Source of the DNA: Clostridia bacterium
GTDB lineage: Bacteria; Bacillota; Clostridia; Christensenellales; Aristaeellaceae
NCBI GenBank assembly: GCA_017448975.1
Contig: JAFSKN010000015.1
Span: 108,152 to 172,151 of the forward strand
Direction of reading: 5' to 3'
Length of the DNA: 64,000 nt
The notes beneath the pieces were generated by a model. That model made no database searches. It was not told the DNA's origin and was given only the letters and a program-made list of their open reading frames with translations. The number at the start of each line of letters is the position of its first letter. The first letter of the stretch is position 1. A program made the translations under genes and the position numbers. This document shows positions 7,902 to 16,144 of this stretch, piece after piece.

Positions 7902-10178
7902 ATGTTGAAACTGTATGATTCCGGCGTATATCTGCTTCATGGCCGTGAAGTGGTGACGGACGCGCGGGAAGCGGAAAAGCGGACGGGCAAACCCGTCTGC
8001 AAAGAAGAAGCCCAAAAGGGCACCATCGCCTACGGCATCCTGAAAAAGCACAATAAAAGCGGGGATATGGATCACCTGCAAATGCGCTTTGACAGCCTGA
8101 CCAGCCACGATATCACCTATGTGGGCATCATCCAGACCGCCCGCGCCTCCGGCATGAAGGAATTCCCCATGCCCTATGTGCTCACCAACTGCCACAACAG
8201 CCTGTGCGCCGTGGGCGGCACCATCAACGAGGACGACCACATGTTTGCCCTCAGCGCGGCCCACAAGTACGGCGGCGTTTACGTGCCCGCCAACATGGCC
8301 GTCATTCACTCCTTCAACCGGGAAATGATGGCGGGCTGCGGCAAAATGATTTTAGGGTCCGATTCCCACACCCGCTACGGCGCTATCGGCACCTTGGGCG
8401 TAGGCGAGGGCGGCGGCGAGCTGGCCAAGCAACTGGTAGGCCGTTCCTACGATTTGGCCCGTCCCGGCGTCGTGCTGATCTATTTGGACGGCGAACCCAA
8501 GCCCGGCGTGGGTCCCCAGGACGTGGCCCTGCAAATCTGCGGCGCGGTGTACGCAAACGGCTATGTGAAAAACAAGGTGATGGAATTCGTGGGCCCGGGC
8601 GTGAAGAAGCTGCCCATGGAATACCGCAACGGCATCGATGTGATGACCACGGAAACCACCTGCTGGAGCTCCATTTGGGAGACCGACGAGGCCACGGAAG
8701 AATACCTGACGGTTCATGGCCGTTCCGAAGCCTATCAGCAGCTCTCCCCCGCAGACGTTGCGTATTACGACGGCTGCGTATACATCGACCTGTCCGCCAT
8801 CGAAAGCACCATCGCCCTGCCCATGCATCCCAGCTACGCCCTCACCATCCGGGAGCTGCTGGAGAATCCCAAGGACATCCTGCAAGCCTGTGAAGAAAAG
8901 GCCAACAAGCAGATCGTGGGCGCGAAGCTCGACCTTACGAGCAAGGTCCACGACGGCGGCGTGTGGGTGGAACAGGGCCTGGTGGCGGGCTGCTCCGGCG
9001 GCACGTTTGACAACATGTGCGCGGTGGCCGACATCCTGCGGGGCCAGTCCATCGGCAACGGGGCGTTCACCATGAGCGTGTATCCCGGCTCCATGCCCGC
9101 TTACCTGCAATTGCTGCGCAACGGCGCGCTTGCGGACATTGCCGCCGCGGGCGCCATCATCCGCGAATGCTTCTGCGGCCCCTGCTTCGGCGCGGGCGAT
9201 ACCCCCGCCAACGGCGAATTTTCCATCCGCCACACCACCCGCAACTTCCCCAACCGGGAAGGCAGCAAGCCCGGCGAAGGCCAGATGGCGGGCGTGGCCC
9301 TCATGGACGCCCGTTCCATCGCCGCCACCGCCATCAACCACGGCAGGCTGACCCCGGCCACCGATTTGGATATCAAGTATCAGAAGTATCCTTACGCTTT
9401 CGACAAATCCGTGTACGACAAGCGGGTGTATTTCGGTTTCGGCAAGGCGGAGCCGGAGCATGAATTACAGTTCGGCCCCAACATCAAGGACTGGCCCGAG
9501 CAGCCCGCCCTGACGGACGATCTGCTGGTGAAGGTTTGCTCCTACATCACCGACCCGGTGACCACCACCGACGAGCTAATTCCCTCCGGCGAAGCCTCCT
9601 CCTACCGCTCCAACCCCGAACGCCTCAGCGAATTTACCCTTTCCCGCAAAGATCCCCAGTACGTGGGCCGCAGCAAGGCCGTGCGCCAGATCGAGCGCGA
9701 CCGCATCGCGGGCAAGGGTCTGCCGGAAGAAGTGAGGCAGGTATACGAAACGCTGGGCAAAGTGGTCAAGGTCGATCCGGAACATACCGACATCGGCTCC
9801 ACCATCTTCGCCGTGAAGCCCGGCGACGGCTCCGCCCGGGAGCAGGCCGCGTCCTGCCAGCGCGTATTAGGCGCTTCCGCCAATCTGGCCAAGGAATACG
9901 CCACCAAGCGCTATCGCAGCAACTGCATCAACTGGGGCATCGCGCCGCTGCTGGTGAAGGATGAAACCGCTTTCGCCATAAATGATTGGGTATTCATTCC
10001 CGGCCTGCGCCGCGCCGTGCTGGAGGGCGCGCCGGAATTCACCGCCTACGCCGTCAAACCGGACGGAAAAGTGACCCCCTTCCCCGTCAGCCTTGGGGCG
10101 CTCACCCCCGACGAACGGCAGATCATCGCCGACGGGTGCCTGATCAACTACTACCGGAATCATCCTGTAAACGACTGA
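7902..10178 (+). CDS. Aconitase-family hydratase (YbhJ/AcnC-like)
   Basis: The 758-aa protein belongs to the aconitase superfamily and is close in length and layout to E. coli YbhJ rather than AcnA or AcnB. Iron-sulfur and active-site features include the GSDSHTRYGAIGTLGVGEGG block (about residues 152-171), a cysteine in VAGCSGGTFDN (about 365) and the ECFCGPCFGAGDTP block (about 423-436). The C-terminal swivel region contains RYRSNCINWGIAPLL. It probably hydrates or dehydrates a tricarboxylic or related acid; the substrate is not established for this subgroup. RBS GGGAG precedes the ATG. It has its own promoter and terminator, so it is monocistronic. Confidence 0.85.
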   Translation: MLKLYDSGVYLLHGREVVTDAREAEKRTGKPVCKEEAQKGTIAYGILKKHNKSGDMDHLQMRFDSLTSHDITYVGIIQTARASGMKEFPMPYVLTNCHNSLCAVGGTINEDDHMFALSAAHKYGGVYVPANMAVIHSFNREMMAGCGKMILGSDSHTRYGAIGTLGVGEGGGELAKQLVGRSYDLARPGVVLIYLDGEPKPGVGPQDVALQICGAVYANGYVKNKVMEFVGPGVKKLPMEYRNGIDVMTTETTCWSSIWETDEATEEYLTVHGRSEAYQQLSPADVAYYDGCVYIDLSAIESTIALPMHPSYALTIRELLENPKDILQACEEKANKQIVGAKLDLTSKVHDGGVWVEQGLVAGCSGGTFDNMCAVADILRGQSIGNGAFTMSVYPGSMPAYLQLLRNGALADIAAAGAIIRECFCGPCFGAGDTPANGEFSIRHTTRNFPNREGSKPGEGQMAGVALMDARSIAATAINHGRLTPATDLDIKYQKYPYAFDKSVYDKRVYFGFGKAEPEHELQFGPNIKDWPEQPALTDDLLVKVCSYITDPVTTTDELIPSGEASSYRSNPERLSEFTLSRKDPQYVGRSKAVRQIERDRIAGKGLPEEVRQVYETLGKVVKVDPEHTDIGSTIFAVKPGDGSAREQAASCQRVLGASANLAKEYATKRYRSNCINWGIAPLLVKDETAFAINDWVFIPGLRRAVLEGAPEFTAYAVKPDGKVTPFPVSLGALTPDERQIIADGCLINYYRNHPVND

Positions 10179-10191
10179 CACCTAATTGCAG

Positions 10192-10235
10192 GGAGGGTTC
10201 GGAAGGAAGCGTTCCTCCCGGACTCTCCTTGTTTT
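10192..10235 (+). terminator. Terminator after the aconitase-family gene
   Basis: An 11-bp stem with two G-U pairs (10192-10202 with 10218-10228), extended by an inner AGGAA/TTCCT stem, precedes TTGTTTT. The downstream nuclease gene begins only 26 bases later, so it depends on readthrough or on an unseen promoter. Confidence 0.75.
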
Positions 10236-10261
10236 CTGACAGGAGCAGAAAGGAGGAAAGC

Positions 10262-11452
10262 ATGAGCGAATTGCAAAAATATGATGCCGCCGTTCAAGCG
10301 ATTAAAACGGCTATTCTGCAGAGCCAGTACGATGCTGCCAGATCCGTCAATGAAAAACAGCTGGTGCTTTATTTTGGCATCGGAAAATATATTTCTGTGA
10401 ATTCCCGGAAAGGCTGCTGGGGAAAAGGCGCAATCGACGCCATTAGTGAACGGTTGGAAAAGGAGCTTCCGGGATTAAGAGGTTTTTCCGCGAGGAATCT
10501 GCGCAATATGCGTTTGTTTTATGAGGAATGGACATATCTTGACGCAGCGTTTCAATCCGAAAATGAGGCATGTTTCGGCCAACTTCATTTGGCAGACGAT
10601 TCTGCCAAAATCGATGCGGGAACGTTCCTGCAAATTTGGCAGAAGCGTCTGCCAAATTCGAGTGCTTTCCCATTGGACGACTTCCTTCATATCGGTTTCT
10701 CGCATCATACTCTCATTCTCTCAAAAGTAAAAGCGCTTGGCGAGCGACTGTTTTATATCCGGCGCGCGGCGGATGAAAAGCTCAGCTACGACAGCTTAAA
10801 GCGGAGCATAGCCGCTGACGATTATCATCACCAGGGAAATCTTCCAAATAATTTTGTTCGGGCGCTTCCAGCAGCCGATCAGGCATTTCGGGCAATCAGC
10901 ACTTTCAAAGATGAATACCTGCTGGATTTCATAAACGTGGAAGAATTGGGAATCAGGGACAGACAGGATTTGGATGAAAGCGTTGTCGAAAATGCAATCA
11001 TCCACAATGTAAAGAATTTTATTCTGACATTTGGTAAAGACTTCGCTTTTATTCAGAATCAGTATCATCTTGATGCATTCGGCGAAGACCAGTACATCGA
11101 TCTTTTGTTTTTCAACCGCGCCTTAAACTGCCTTATCGCTGTTGAACTGAAAACGGGAAAATTTAAAACCTCGTATTTAGGACAATTGCAGGGGTATTTA
11201 AGCGTGCTGGATGGCTTCGAGCGGAAACCCCATGAAAACCCGTCCATCGGTCTTATCCTTTGTAAAGATATGAACAAATCCTTCGTTGACTATGTTATAC
11301 AGGATTACAGCAAACCGATGGGCGTGGCTACTTATAAAACATCAAAGGATATGTCTGAAGAATTGAGGGAAGCACTCCCGGATATTGAAGACTTGCGGAA
11401 ACTGCTTGATCGGGAAGAAAATGATGCCCAGAATCCGAATCAGCAGAGGTGA
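10262..11452 (+). CDS. YhcG/DUF1016-type PD-(D/E)XK nuclease
   Basis: The 396-aa protein has the YhcG-like N-terminal domain (GIGKYISVNSRKGCWGKGAI near residues 38-57, then FSARNLRNMRLFYEEW) and a C-terminal PD-(D/E)XK nuclease core (QYIDLLFFNRALNCLIAVELK, then a GQLQGYLSVLD helix). Family members are linked to restriction and mobile regions. Start ATG 10262 has AGGAGG. Base composition is clearly more AT-rich than the flanking genes. Two perfect hairpins (10588-10609 and 10633-10658) sit in the variable linker between the domains. The gene lacks its own clear promoter and overlaps the next gene's ribosome site, so the two are cotranscribed. Family confident, biological role open. Confidence 0.85.
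   Translation: MSELQKYDAAVQAIKTAILQSQYDAARSVNEKQLVLYFGIGKYISVNSRKGCWGKGAIDAISERLEKELPGLRGFSARNLRNMRLFYEEWTYLDAAFQSENEACFGQLHLADDSAKIDAGTFLQIWQKRLPNSSAFPLDDFLHIGFSHHTLILSKVKALGERLFYIRRAADEKLSYDSLKRSIAADDYHHQGNLPNNFVRALPAADQAFRAISTFKDEYLLDFINVEELGIRDRQDLDESVVENAIIHNVKNFILTFGKDFAFIQNQYHLDAFGEDQYIDLLFFNRALNCLIAVELKTGKFKTSYLGQLQGYLSVLDGFERKPHENPSIGLILCKDMNKSFVDYVIQDYSKPMGVATYKTSKDMSEELREALPDIEDLRKLLDREENDAQNPNQQR
10588..10658 (+). repeat. Pair of related perfect hairpins inside the nuclease gene
   Basis: Two inverted repeats share the arm TTTGGCAGA/TCTGCCAAA. The first has a 9-bp stem with loop CGAT (10588-10609). The second has an 11-bp stem with loop AGCG (10633-10658). They are 23 bases apart and translate in frame into the inter-domain linker. 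Confidence 0.85.
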
Positions 11453-11457
11453 CCGCC

Positions 11458-11850
11458 ATGAAGGTGTTAAGTCTGACGGAGCCTTACGCGACACTGATTA
11501 AAAAAGGAATCAAAACAATAGAGACCCGTGGCTGGAAAACAAGCTATCGTGGAAAGCTATACATTCATGCCAGTTCTACACGAATACCGAAAGAAACGAA
11601 GGTTAATCAGGCGTTAATGTCTCTTGTAAATCCGGAGGAACTCAATTATGGGATGATTGTCTGCTCCTGCGAGTTGGCTGATTGCATCTTAATGGCAGAA
11701 GCCTTTATTGATAAAGTGAAGAAGAATCAAAATGAGTTTGCTTCAGGGATATACGCGCCAGGAAGATACGCGTGGATTCTGAAAAACATCATTGTGCTGG
11801 ATCAACCGATTCCAGCCAAAGGACATCTTGGAATATGGAACTTGGATTGA
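11458..11850 (+). CDS. ASCH-domain protein
   Basis: This 130-aa protein is a single ASCH (PUA-like, RNA-binding) domain. Visible are PYATLIKKGIKTIETRGW near the N-terminus, YRGKLYIHAS and a final GRYAWIL with GHLGIWNL. Such proteins are thought to bind RNA or modified nucleotides; some have amidohydrolase or nuclease activity. ATG 11458 is chosen because AGAGGTGA lies five bases upstream. A GTG at 11449 overlapping the nuclease stop would add three residues. AT-rich like the nuclease gene, it forms a two-gene acquired-looking unit with it. Confidence 0.85.
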   Translation: MKVLSLTEPYATLIKKGIKTIETRGWKTSYRGKLYIHASSTRIPKETKVNQALMSLVNPEELNYGMIVCSCELADCILMAEAFIDKVKKNQNEFASGIYAPGRYAWILKNIIVLDQPIPAKGHLGIWNLD

Positions 11851-11873
11851 TCAAGCAGCAATCGTCAGCGCCC

Positions 11874-11899
11874 GGATATTTATTTAGGATATTTATTTA
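11874..11899. repeat. Tandem 13-bp direct repeat downstream of the ASCH gene
   Basis: GGATATTTATTTA occurs twice back to back (11874-11886 and 11887-11899). It lies just past the AT-rich nuclease/ASCH pair. Confidence 0.8.
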
Positions 11900-11921
11900 G
11901 TCGAATGAAGTATTTTCAGGG

Positions 11922-11950
11922 TAGAAAAAACGATCATTCTATTATATAAT
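11922..11950 (+). promoter_or_regulatory. Probable promoter of the glycan-utilisation operon
   Basis: A perfect TATAAT (11945-11950) follows a weak TAGAAA -35 (11922-11927) at 17 bases. Just downstream an AGGGCGG/CCGCCCT stem (11952-11958 with 11978-11984) would lie at the very start of the transcript. Confidence 0.6.
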
Positions 11951-12019
11951 GAGGGCGGACGCTGGGTTTTCCCGTGCCCGCCCTTTCAGTCGTTCCTGAA
12001 AAAAGGAGGATTGCCTTTT

Positions 12020-13039
12020 ATGCACTGTATCGCTCTTCCCGATGCCCGTTTTCTGCCCCTGGGCAGGCATGACCCCAAGGAGGAAAGAACCAGCCTGTGG
12101 TGGTCCGGCTCCGGCGTGCGGGTGAAATTGGCCTGCAAAACGCTGGAAGCGGAAATCACGGCCAGCGCCCGGGATCACGCGCCCTGGATGGGCGTGCTGA
12201 TGGACGGCGCGCCTGTGGCCCGGTTTCCCCTGCTGCCCGGCACCCACCGCTATCCCCTGCTGGCGGGGCTGGACGCGGGCTTTGTCCATGAAGTTTCCAT
12301 CATCCGGGACAGCCAGCCCAGCTACGACGAGGACGGCCCCATTTACCTGAACGCCGTGTATACCGACGGGACGCCGGAGCGCCCGGCGGAGAGGCCTTTG
12401 CTGATCGAGTTCATCGGCGACAGCCTCACCGTGGGCGAGGGCTGCTTAGGGCCGGAATCGGCGGAGGAATGGCGGATGGTGTGGATCTCCCATATGCCCG
12501 CCTTCCCCACCCTGGTTTCCGAAAAGCTGAACGCCGAAAAGCGGGTGATCGCCTTAGGCGGCTGGGGCGCGGCCCGCAGCTGGGACAATCAGACCGAATC
12601 CCGCATCGGACGCATCTACGGCCGGCTTTGCGCCATTACCCCCGGCGGCGACAGGCCCGCCGATTTCCCCGAACGCCCCGCCGACGCGGTGGTGATCAAT
12701 TTGGGCACCAACGACGCTTCCGCCCTGTTCAAGATGACCGAGGCGGAACGCGCCGCCGCCGAAGAAGAGCTGCGCGTCCGCGCCGGGGAGCTCATGGAAA
12801 TGGCCCGTGCCCACAATCCCAAGGCCCTGATCCTGTGGGCCTACGGCCTGTGCGGCAGGCAGGTGGAGCCCATGCTGCAAGCCGCCGTGCAGGATCGGCG
12901 AATTGCCGGGGATCAAAACGTGCGCTACCTGTCCCTCACCCCCGCCGCTTCCAACGGTTCCCGCATGCATCCCAGCCGGGAAGCCCATCAAAAAGCGGCG
13001 GAAGAAATCACGGAAGTCATCAAGAGCCTGCTGGCATGA
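12020..13039 (+). CDS. SGNH/GDSL hydrolase, CE2-like carbohydrate esterase
   Basis: The 339-aa protein has an N-terminal beta-sandwich-like part (about 1-125) and a C-terminal SGNH hydrolase. This layout is typical of CE2 acetyl esterases that deacetylate xylan, mannan or glucomannan. Block I is IEFIGDSLTVGEG (about 130-142, nucleophile Ser). VVINLGTND supplies the block III Asn. GSRMHPS with a following H gives the catalytic His. There is no signal peptide, so it probably acts on imported oligosaccharides. ATG 12020 has AGGAGG ten bases upstream; a TTG at 12011 is too close to it. First gene of a five-gene plus-strand operon. Confidence 0.85.
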   Translation: MHCIALPDARFLPLGRHDPKEERTSLWWSGSGVRVKLACKTLEAEITASARDHAPWMGVLMDGAPVARFPLLPGTHRYPLLAGLDAGFVHEVSIIRDSQPSYDEDGPIYLNAVYTDGTPERPAERPLLIEFIGDSLTVGEGCLGPESAEEWRMVWISHMPAFPTLVSEKLNAEKRVIALGGWGAARSWDNQTESRIGRIYGRLCAITPGGDRPADFPERPADAVVINLGTNDASALFKMTEAERAAAEEELRVRAGELMEMARAHNPKALILWAYGLCGRQVEPMLQAAVQDRRIAGDQNVRYLSLTPAASNGSRMHPSREAHQKAAEEITEVIKSLLA

Positions 13040-13063
13040 CCGATCAGGAAGGAGTGCTATTTA

Positions 13064-14740
13064 ATGAATAACATCGATGCCCTGTACCAGCGCTGGCTGG
13101 AGGAAGCGGACGCTTCCCTGCAAGCGGAATTGAAAGCCATGGACAACGCCAAAAAAGAGGACGCCTTTTACCGGGATTTGGCTTTCGGCACCGGGGGCCT
13201 GCGGGGCGTGATCGGCGCGGGCACAAACCGCATGAACGTGCACACCGTTGCCAAAGCCAGTCAGGGCTTGGCCGATTACGTGGTGAAGCGTTTCCCGGCG
13301 GATCAGCGGAAAATCGCCGTCAGCTACGATTCCCGCATCCTGAGCGACGTGTTTGCCAAAGTGGCCTCCGGCGTGTTCGCGGCCAACGGCATCCAGGCCA
13401 TGATCTATCGGGAACTCATGCCCACCCCTTGCCTGTCCTTCGCCGTTCGGGCGCTGGGCTGCGCCGCGGGCGTCATGGTCACCGCCAGCCACAACCCCGC
13501 CAAGTACAACGGCTACAAGGTGTACGGGGCCGACGGCTGCCAGATCACCACCGAAGCGGCGGCGGAAATCCTCAGCGAAATTCAGAAATTAGACGTGTTC
13601 ACCGGCGCAAAGCGCATGGACTTTGAAGCGGGCCTGCAAAGCGGCTTGATTTCCTTTATTCCCGATCAGGTGTACACCGATTTCGTGGAGGAAGTGAAAA
13701 AACAGAGCCTGCTGGGCAGCGAAACGGTGGATAAGGGCGTAGCCATCGTGTACTCGCCTCTCAACGGTACGGGCCTAAAGCCCGTCCTGCGCACCCTGCG
13801 GGAAAGCGGCTATGAAAACGTCACCGTGGTGAAGGAGCAGGAACAGCCCGACGGACATTTCCCCACCTGCCCCTATCCCAACCCCGAAATACGGGAAGCC
13901 ATGCAGTTGGGTCTTGAATACGCCGCCAAGCTGAACGCCGATCTGCTCCTTGCCACCGACCCGGACTGCGACCGCTGCGGTATCGCCGTGCGAAACGAAA
14001 ACGGAGAATACGAGCTGCTTTCCGGCAACGAAACCGGTCTGCTGCTGCTGGATTATGTGTGTTCCCGCCGCCTTGCCCTGGGGAACATGCCGGAAAATCC
14101 CGTGCTGGTGAAAACCATCGTGACCACCGACATGGCGGAGCGCATCGCCGCCCATTACGGCGTGGAGACCCGCAACGTGCTCACCGGCTTCAAGTTCATC
14201 GGCGAAACCATCGGGAAGCTGGAAGCGGAAGGGCACCCGGAACGGTACGTTTTCGGCTTCGAGGAAAGCTACGGTTACCTGTCCGGCACCTATGTGCGGG
14301 ATAAGGACGCCGTGGACGCCGCTTTTCTGATCTGCGAAATGTTCGCCTGGTACAAGCAGCAGGGCATCAGCCTCCTGCAAAAGCTGAACGCCCTCTACGG
14401 GGAATACGGTTATTGCCTCAACACCCTGCACAGCTACGAATTCGAGGGCGCGGCGGGCTTTGAAAAAATGCAGCAGATCATGCAGTCCTTCCGCACGGGC
14501 CAAAAAACCCTGGGCGGGCGTGACATTGAACAGCTGCTGGACTACGCCCCCGGTTTGGACGGCCTGCCCAAGTCCGACGTGCTGAAATTCCGCCTGTCCG
14601 GCGGGGCCTCCGCCGTGGTGCGGCCCTCCGGCACGGAACCCAAGCTGAAAATCTACATCTCCGTTTCCGCCCCCAATCGCGCGGAAGCGGCGGCGGAAGA
14701 AAAGAAGCTGGCGGACGATCTGGCGAAATTCATGGCGTAA
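13064..14740 (+). CDS. pgcA: Phosphoglucomutase/phosphomannomutase (alpha-D-phosphohexomutase)
   Basis: The 558-aa protein interconverts hexose 1- and 6-phosphates. Signature sites are the phosphoserine loop VTASHNP (about residues 138-144), the magnesium loop DPDCDR (about 300-305), the sugar-binding loop GFEESYGYL and the phosphate-binding loop RPSGTEPKLK near the end. Length and N-terminal FGTGGLRG match the PgcA-type enzymes of Firmicutes. Its place between esterase, GH5 and GH130 genes suggests it takes the mannose or glucose 1-phosphate made by phosphorolysis into glycolysis. RBS AGGAG precedes ATG 13064. Which sugar it prefers cannot be read from the sequence. Confidence 0.92.
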   Translation: MNNIDALYQRWLEEADASLQAELKAMDNAKKEDAFYRDLAFGTGGLRGVIGAGTNRMNVHTVAKASQGLADYVVKRFPADQRKIAVSYDSRILSDVFAKVASGVFAANGIQAMIYRELMPTPCLSFAVRALGCAAGVMVTASHNPAKYNGYKVYGADGCQITTEAAAEILSEIQKLDVFTGAKRMDFEAGLQSGLISFIPDQVYTDFVEEVKKQSLLGSETVDKGVAIVYSPLNGTGLKPVLRTLRESGYENVTVVKEQEQPDGHFPTCPYPNPEIREAMQLGLEYAAKLNADLLLATDPDCDRCGIAVRNENGEYELLSGNETGLLLLDYVCSRRLALGNMPENPVLVKTIVTTDMAERIAAHYGVETRNVLTGFKFIGETIGKLEAEGHPERYVFGFEESYGYLSGTYVRDKDAVDAAFLICEMFAWYKQQGISLLQKLNALYGEYGYCLNTLHSYEFEGAAGFEKMQQIMQSFRTGQKTLGGRDIEQLLDYAPGLDGLPKSDVLKFRLSGGASAVVRPSGTEPKLKIYISVSAPNRAEAAAEEKKLADDLAKFMA

Positions 14741-14767
14741 CGCCCTTGCACTCAGGAGGATGAAGAT

Positions 14768-15970
14768 ATGAAGAAAAGTCTTGCCCTGCTGCTGACTCTG
14801 ATCCTGCTGCTCACCCTGTGCGTGGGCTGTACCCACGCGGACAGCGGCGCCGTCGTGCCGGACCTGACCATCGCCCGCCGTCCCATTCCGGAAAACGAGG
14901 CCATGGAGTTTCTGAAAAAGATGGGCGTGGGCTGGAACCTTGGCAACACCTTTGACGCCATCAAGAACAACTGGAACCGAAGCGCCGATGAAATGACCGT
15001 GGAAACCTCCTGGGTGGGCATCAAAACCACGGAAGCGATGATCGAAGCCATTCACGCCGCCGGTTTTTCCTCCATCCGCATCCCCATTTCCTGGCATGAC
15101 CACGTATCCGGCCCGGATCATGAGATCAGTGAAAAATGGCTGGGCCGGGTACAGGAGGTAGTGGACTGGGCCTACAATCGCGGCATGTATGTGATCATCA
15201 ACATCCACCACGACGAGGACCAGTTCCTGCCCTCCAGCGCTCATTATGAAGAATCCGCCCATTACGTGGAATGCATTTGGAAGCAGCTGGCGGCGCGCTT
15301 CCGGGATTACGATGAGCACCTGATCATGGAATCCCTGAACGAACCGCGCCTGATGAATTCCGCCTACGAATGGGTGTTCGACCCCAACGCCTCCGAATGT
15401 GCCGACGCGGCGGATTGCCTGAACCGGCTGAACCAGCTTTTTGTGGACACAGTGCGCGCCACCGGCGGCAACAACGCCAGCCGTTACCTCATGATGCCCG
15501 CCTACGACGCAGCGCCAAGCAACGCCGTTCGGGATTCCTTCGTTCTGCCCATGGACAGCGCGGACAACAAGCTCATCGTGTCCGTTCACGCCTACACGCC
15601 CTTTGATTTCGCCCTGAATCAGAACGGGAGCGGCACTTTCGGCACCCAGGCCCAGAAGGTGGAGATCGTCAGTTTCATGAACGATCTGTACAACAAGTTC
15701 ACCGTGAACGGCATCCCCGTGGTCATCGGCGAATACGGGGCCATGGTAAAGGGCGATAATTTGCAGGATCGGGTGGACTGGGCCGCTTTCTACGTGGCCA
15801 CCGCCAGCGCCCGCAACATGCCCTGCCTGTATTGGGACAACAACGTGTTTTCCGGCACCGGCGAACGCTTCGGCCTGCTGGACCGCAAATCCCTTTCCTT
15901 CCCCCACCGGGCCCTGGTGGACGCCATCATCCGCTACGGCGGATGGGAAAAGCTGCCGGAAGCGCAGTAA
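14768..15970 (+). CDS. GH5 (subfamily 4-like) endo-glucanase lipoprotein
   Basis: The 400-aa protein begins with a lipoprotein signal peptide (hydrophobic stretch 5-18, lipobox LCVGC with Cys at about 20) and is therefore tethered to the outer face of the membrane. The catalytic domain shows MGVGWNLGNTFDA, FSSIRIPISW, INIHHDED, SLNEPR with the acid/base Glu (about 190) and VIGEYGAM with the nucleophile Glu (about 321). This pattern fits GH5_4 endo-beta-1,4-glucanases, xyloglucanases or related enzymes. It is the only clearly exported enzyme of the operon and would produce the oligosaccharides used inside. Exact substrate is inferred only. Confidence 0.9.
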   Translation: MKKSLALLLTLILLLTLCVGCTHADSGAVVPDLTIARRPIPENEAMEFLKKMGVGWNLGNTFDAIKNNWNRSADEMTVETSWVGIKTTEAMIEAIHAAGFSSIRIPISWHDHVSGPDHEISEKWLGRVQEVVDWAYNRGMYVIINIHHDEDQFLPSSAHYEESAHYVECIWKQLAARFRDYDEHLIMESLNEPRLMNSAYEWVFDPNASECADAADCLNRLNQLFVDTVRATGGNNASRYLMMPAYDAAPSNAVRDSFVLPMDSADNKLIVSVHAYTPFDFALNQNGSGTFGTQAQKVEIVSFMNDLYNKFTVNGIPVVIGEYGAMVKGDNLQDRVDWAAFYVATASARNMPCLYWDNNVFSGTGERFGLLDRKSLSFPHRALVDAIIRYGGWEKLPEAQ

Positions 15971-15981
15971 TCACATTATAA

Positions 15982-16126
15982 AAAGGATGAGCGCACGGGC
16001 GGAGCCGTGGCGCGTCCTGCCGCTTCCGAATGGATAAGCGGCAGGCATCCAAGAGAAAGGATGAGCGCACGGGCGGAGCCGTGGCGCGTCCTGCCGCTTC
16101 CGAATGGATAAGCGGCAGGCATCCAA
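15982..16126 (+). repeat. 71-bp direct tandem duplication, each copy with a 10-bp-stem hairpin
   Basis: Copies at 15982-16052 and 16056-16126 appear identical and are spaced with a 74-base period. Each contains CCTGCCGCTT and AAGCGGCAGG around a 10-base loop, and a second imperfect GCGCACGG/CCGTGGCGC stem. It lies between the GH5 stop and the GH130 start. The sequence AAAGGA that begins each copy recurs next as the ribosome site of the GH130 gene. Confidence 0.9.
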
Positions 16127-16144
16127 ATGAAAGGATTGATAACC

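Noticed and set aside
13775-15907. 710-aa open frame on the minus strand opposite pgcA and the GH5 gene
   Set aside because: It is antisense to two well-supported genes, has no ribosome site or family motifs, and its His/Gly-rich content is what high-GC antisense frames give.
15982-16126. Possible CRISPR array
   Set aside because: Only two 71-bp units with a 3-base spacer and no cas genes; it is a tandem duplication.
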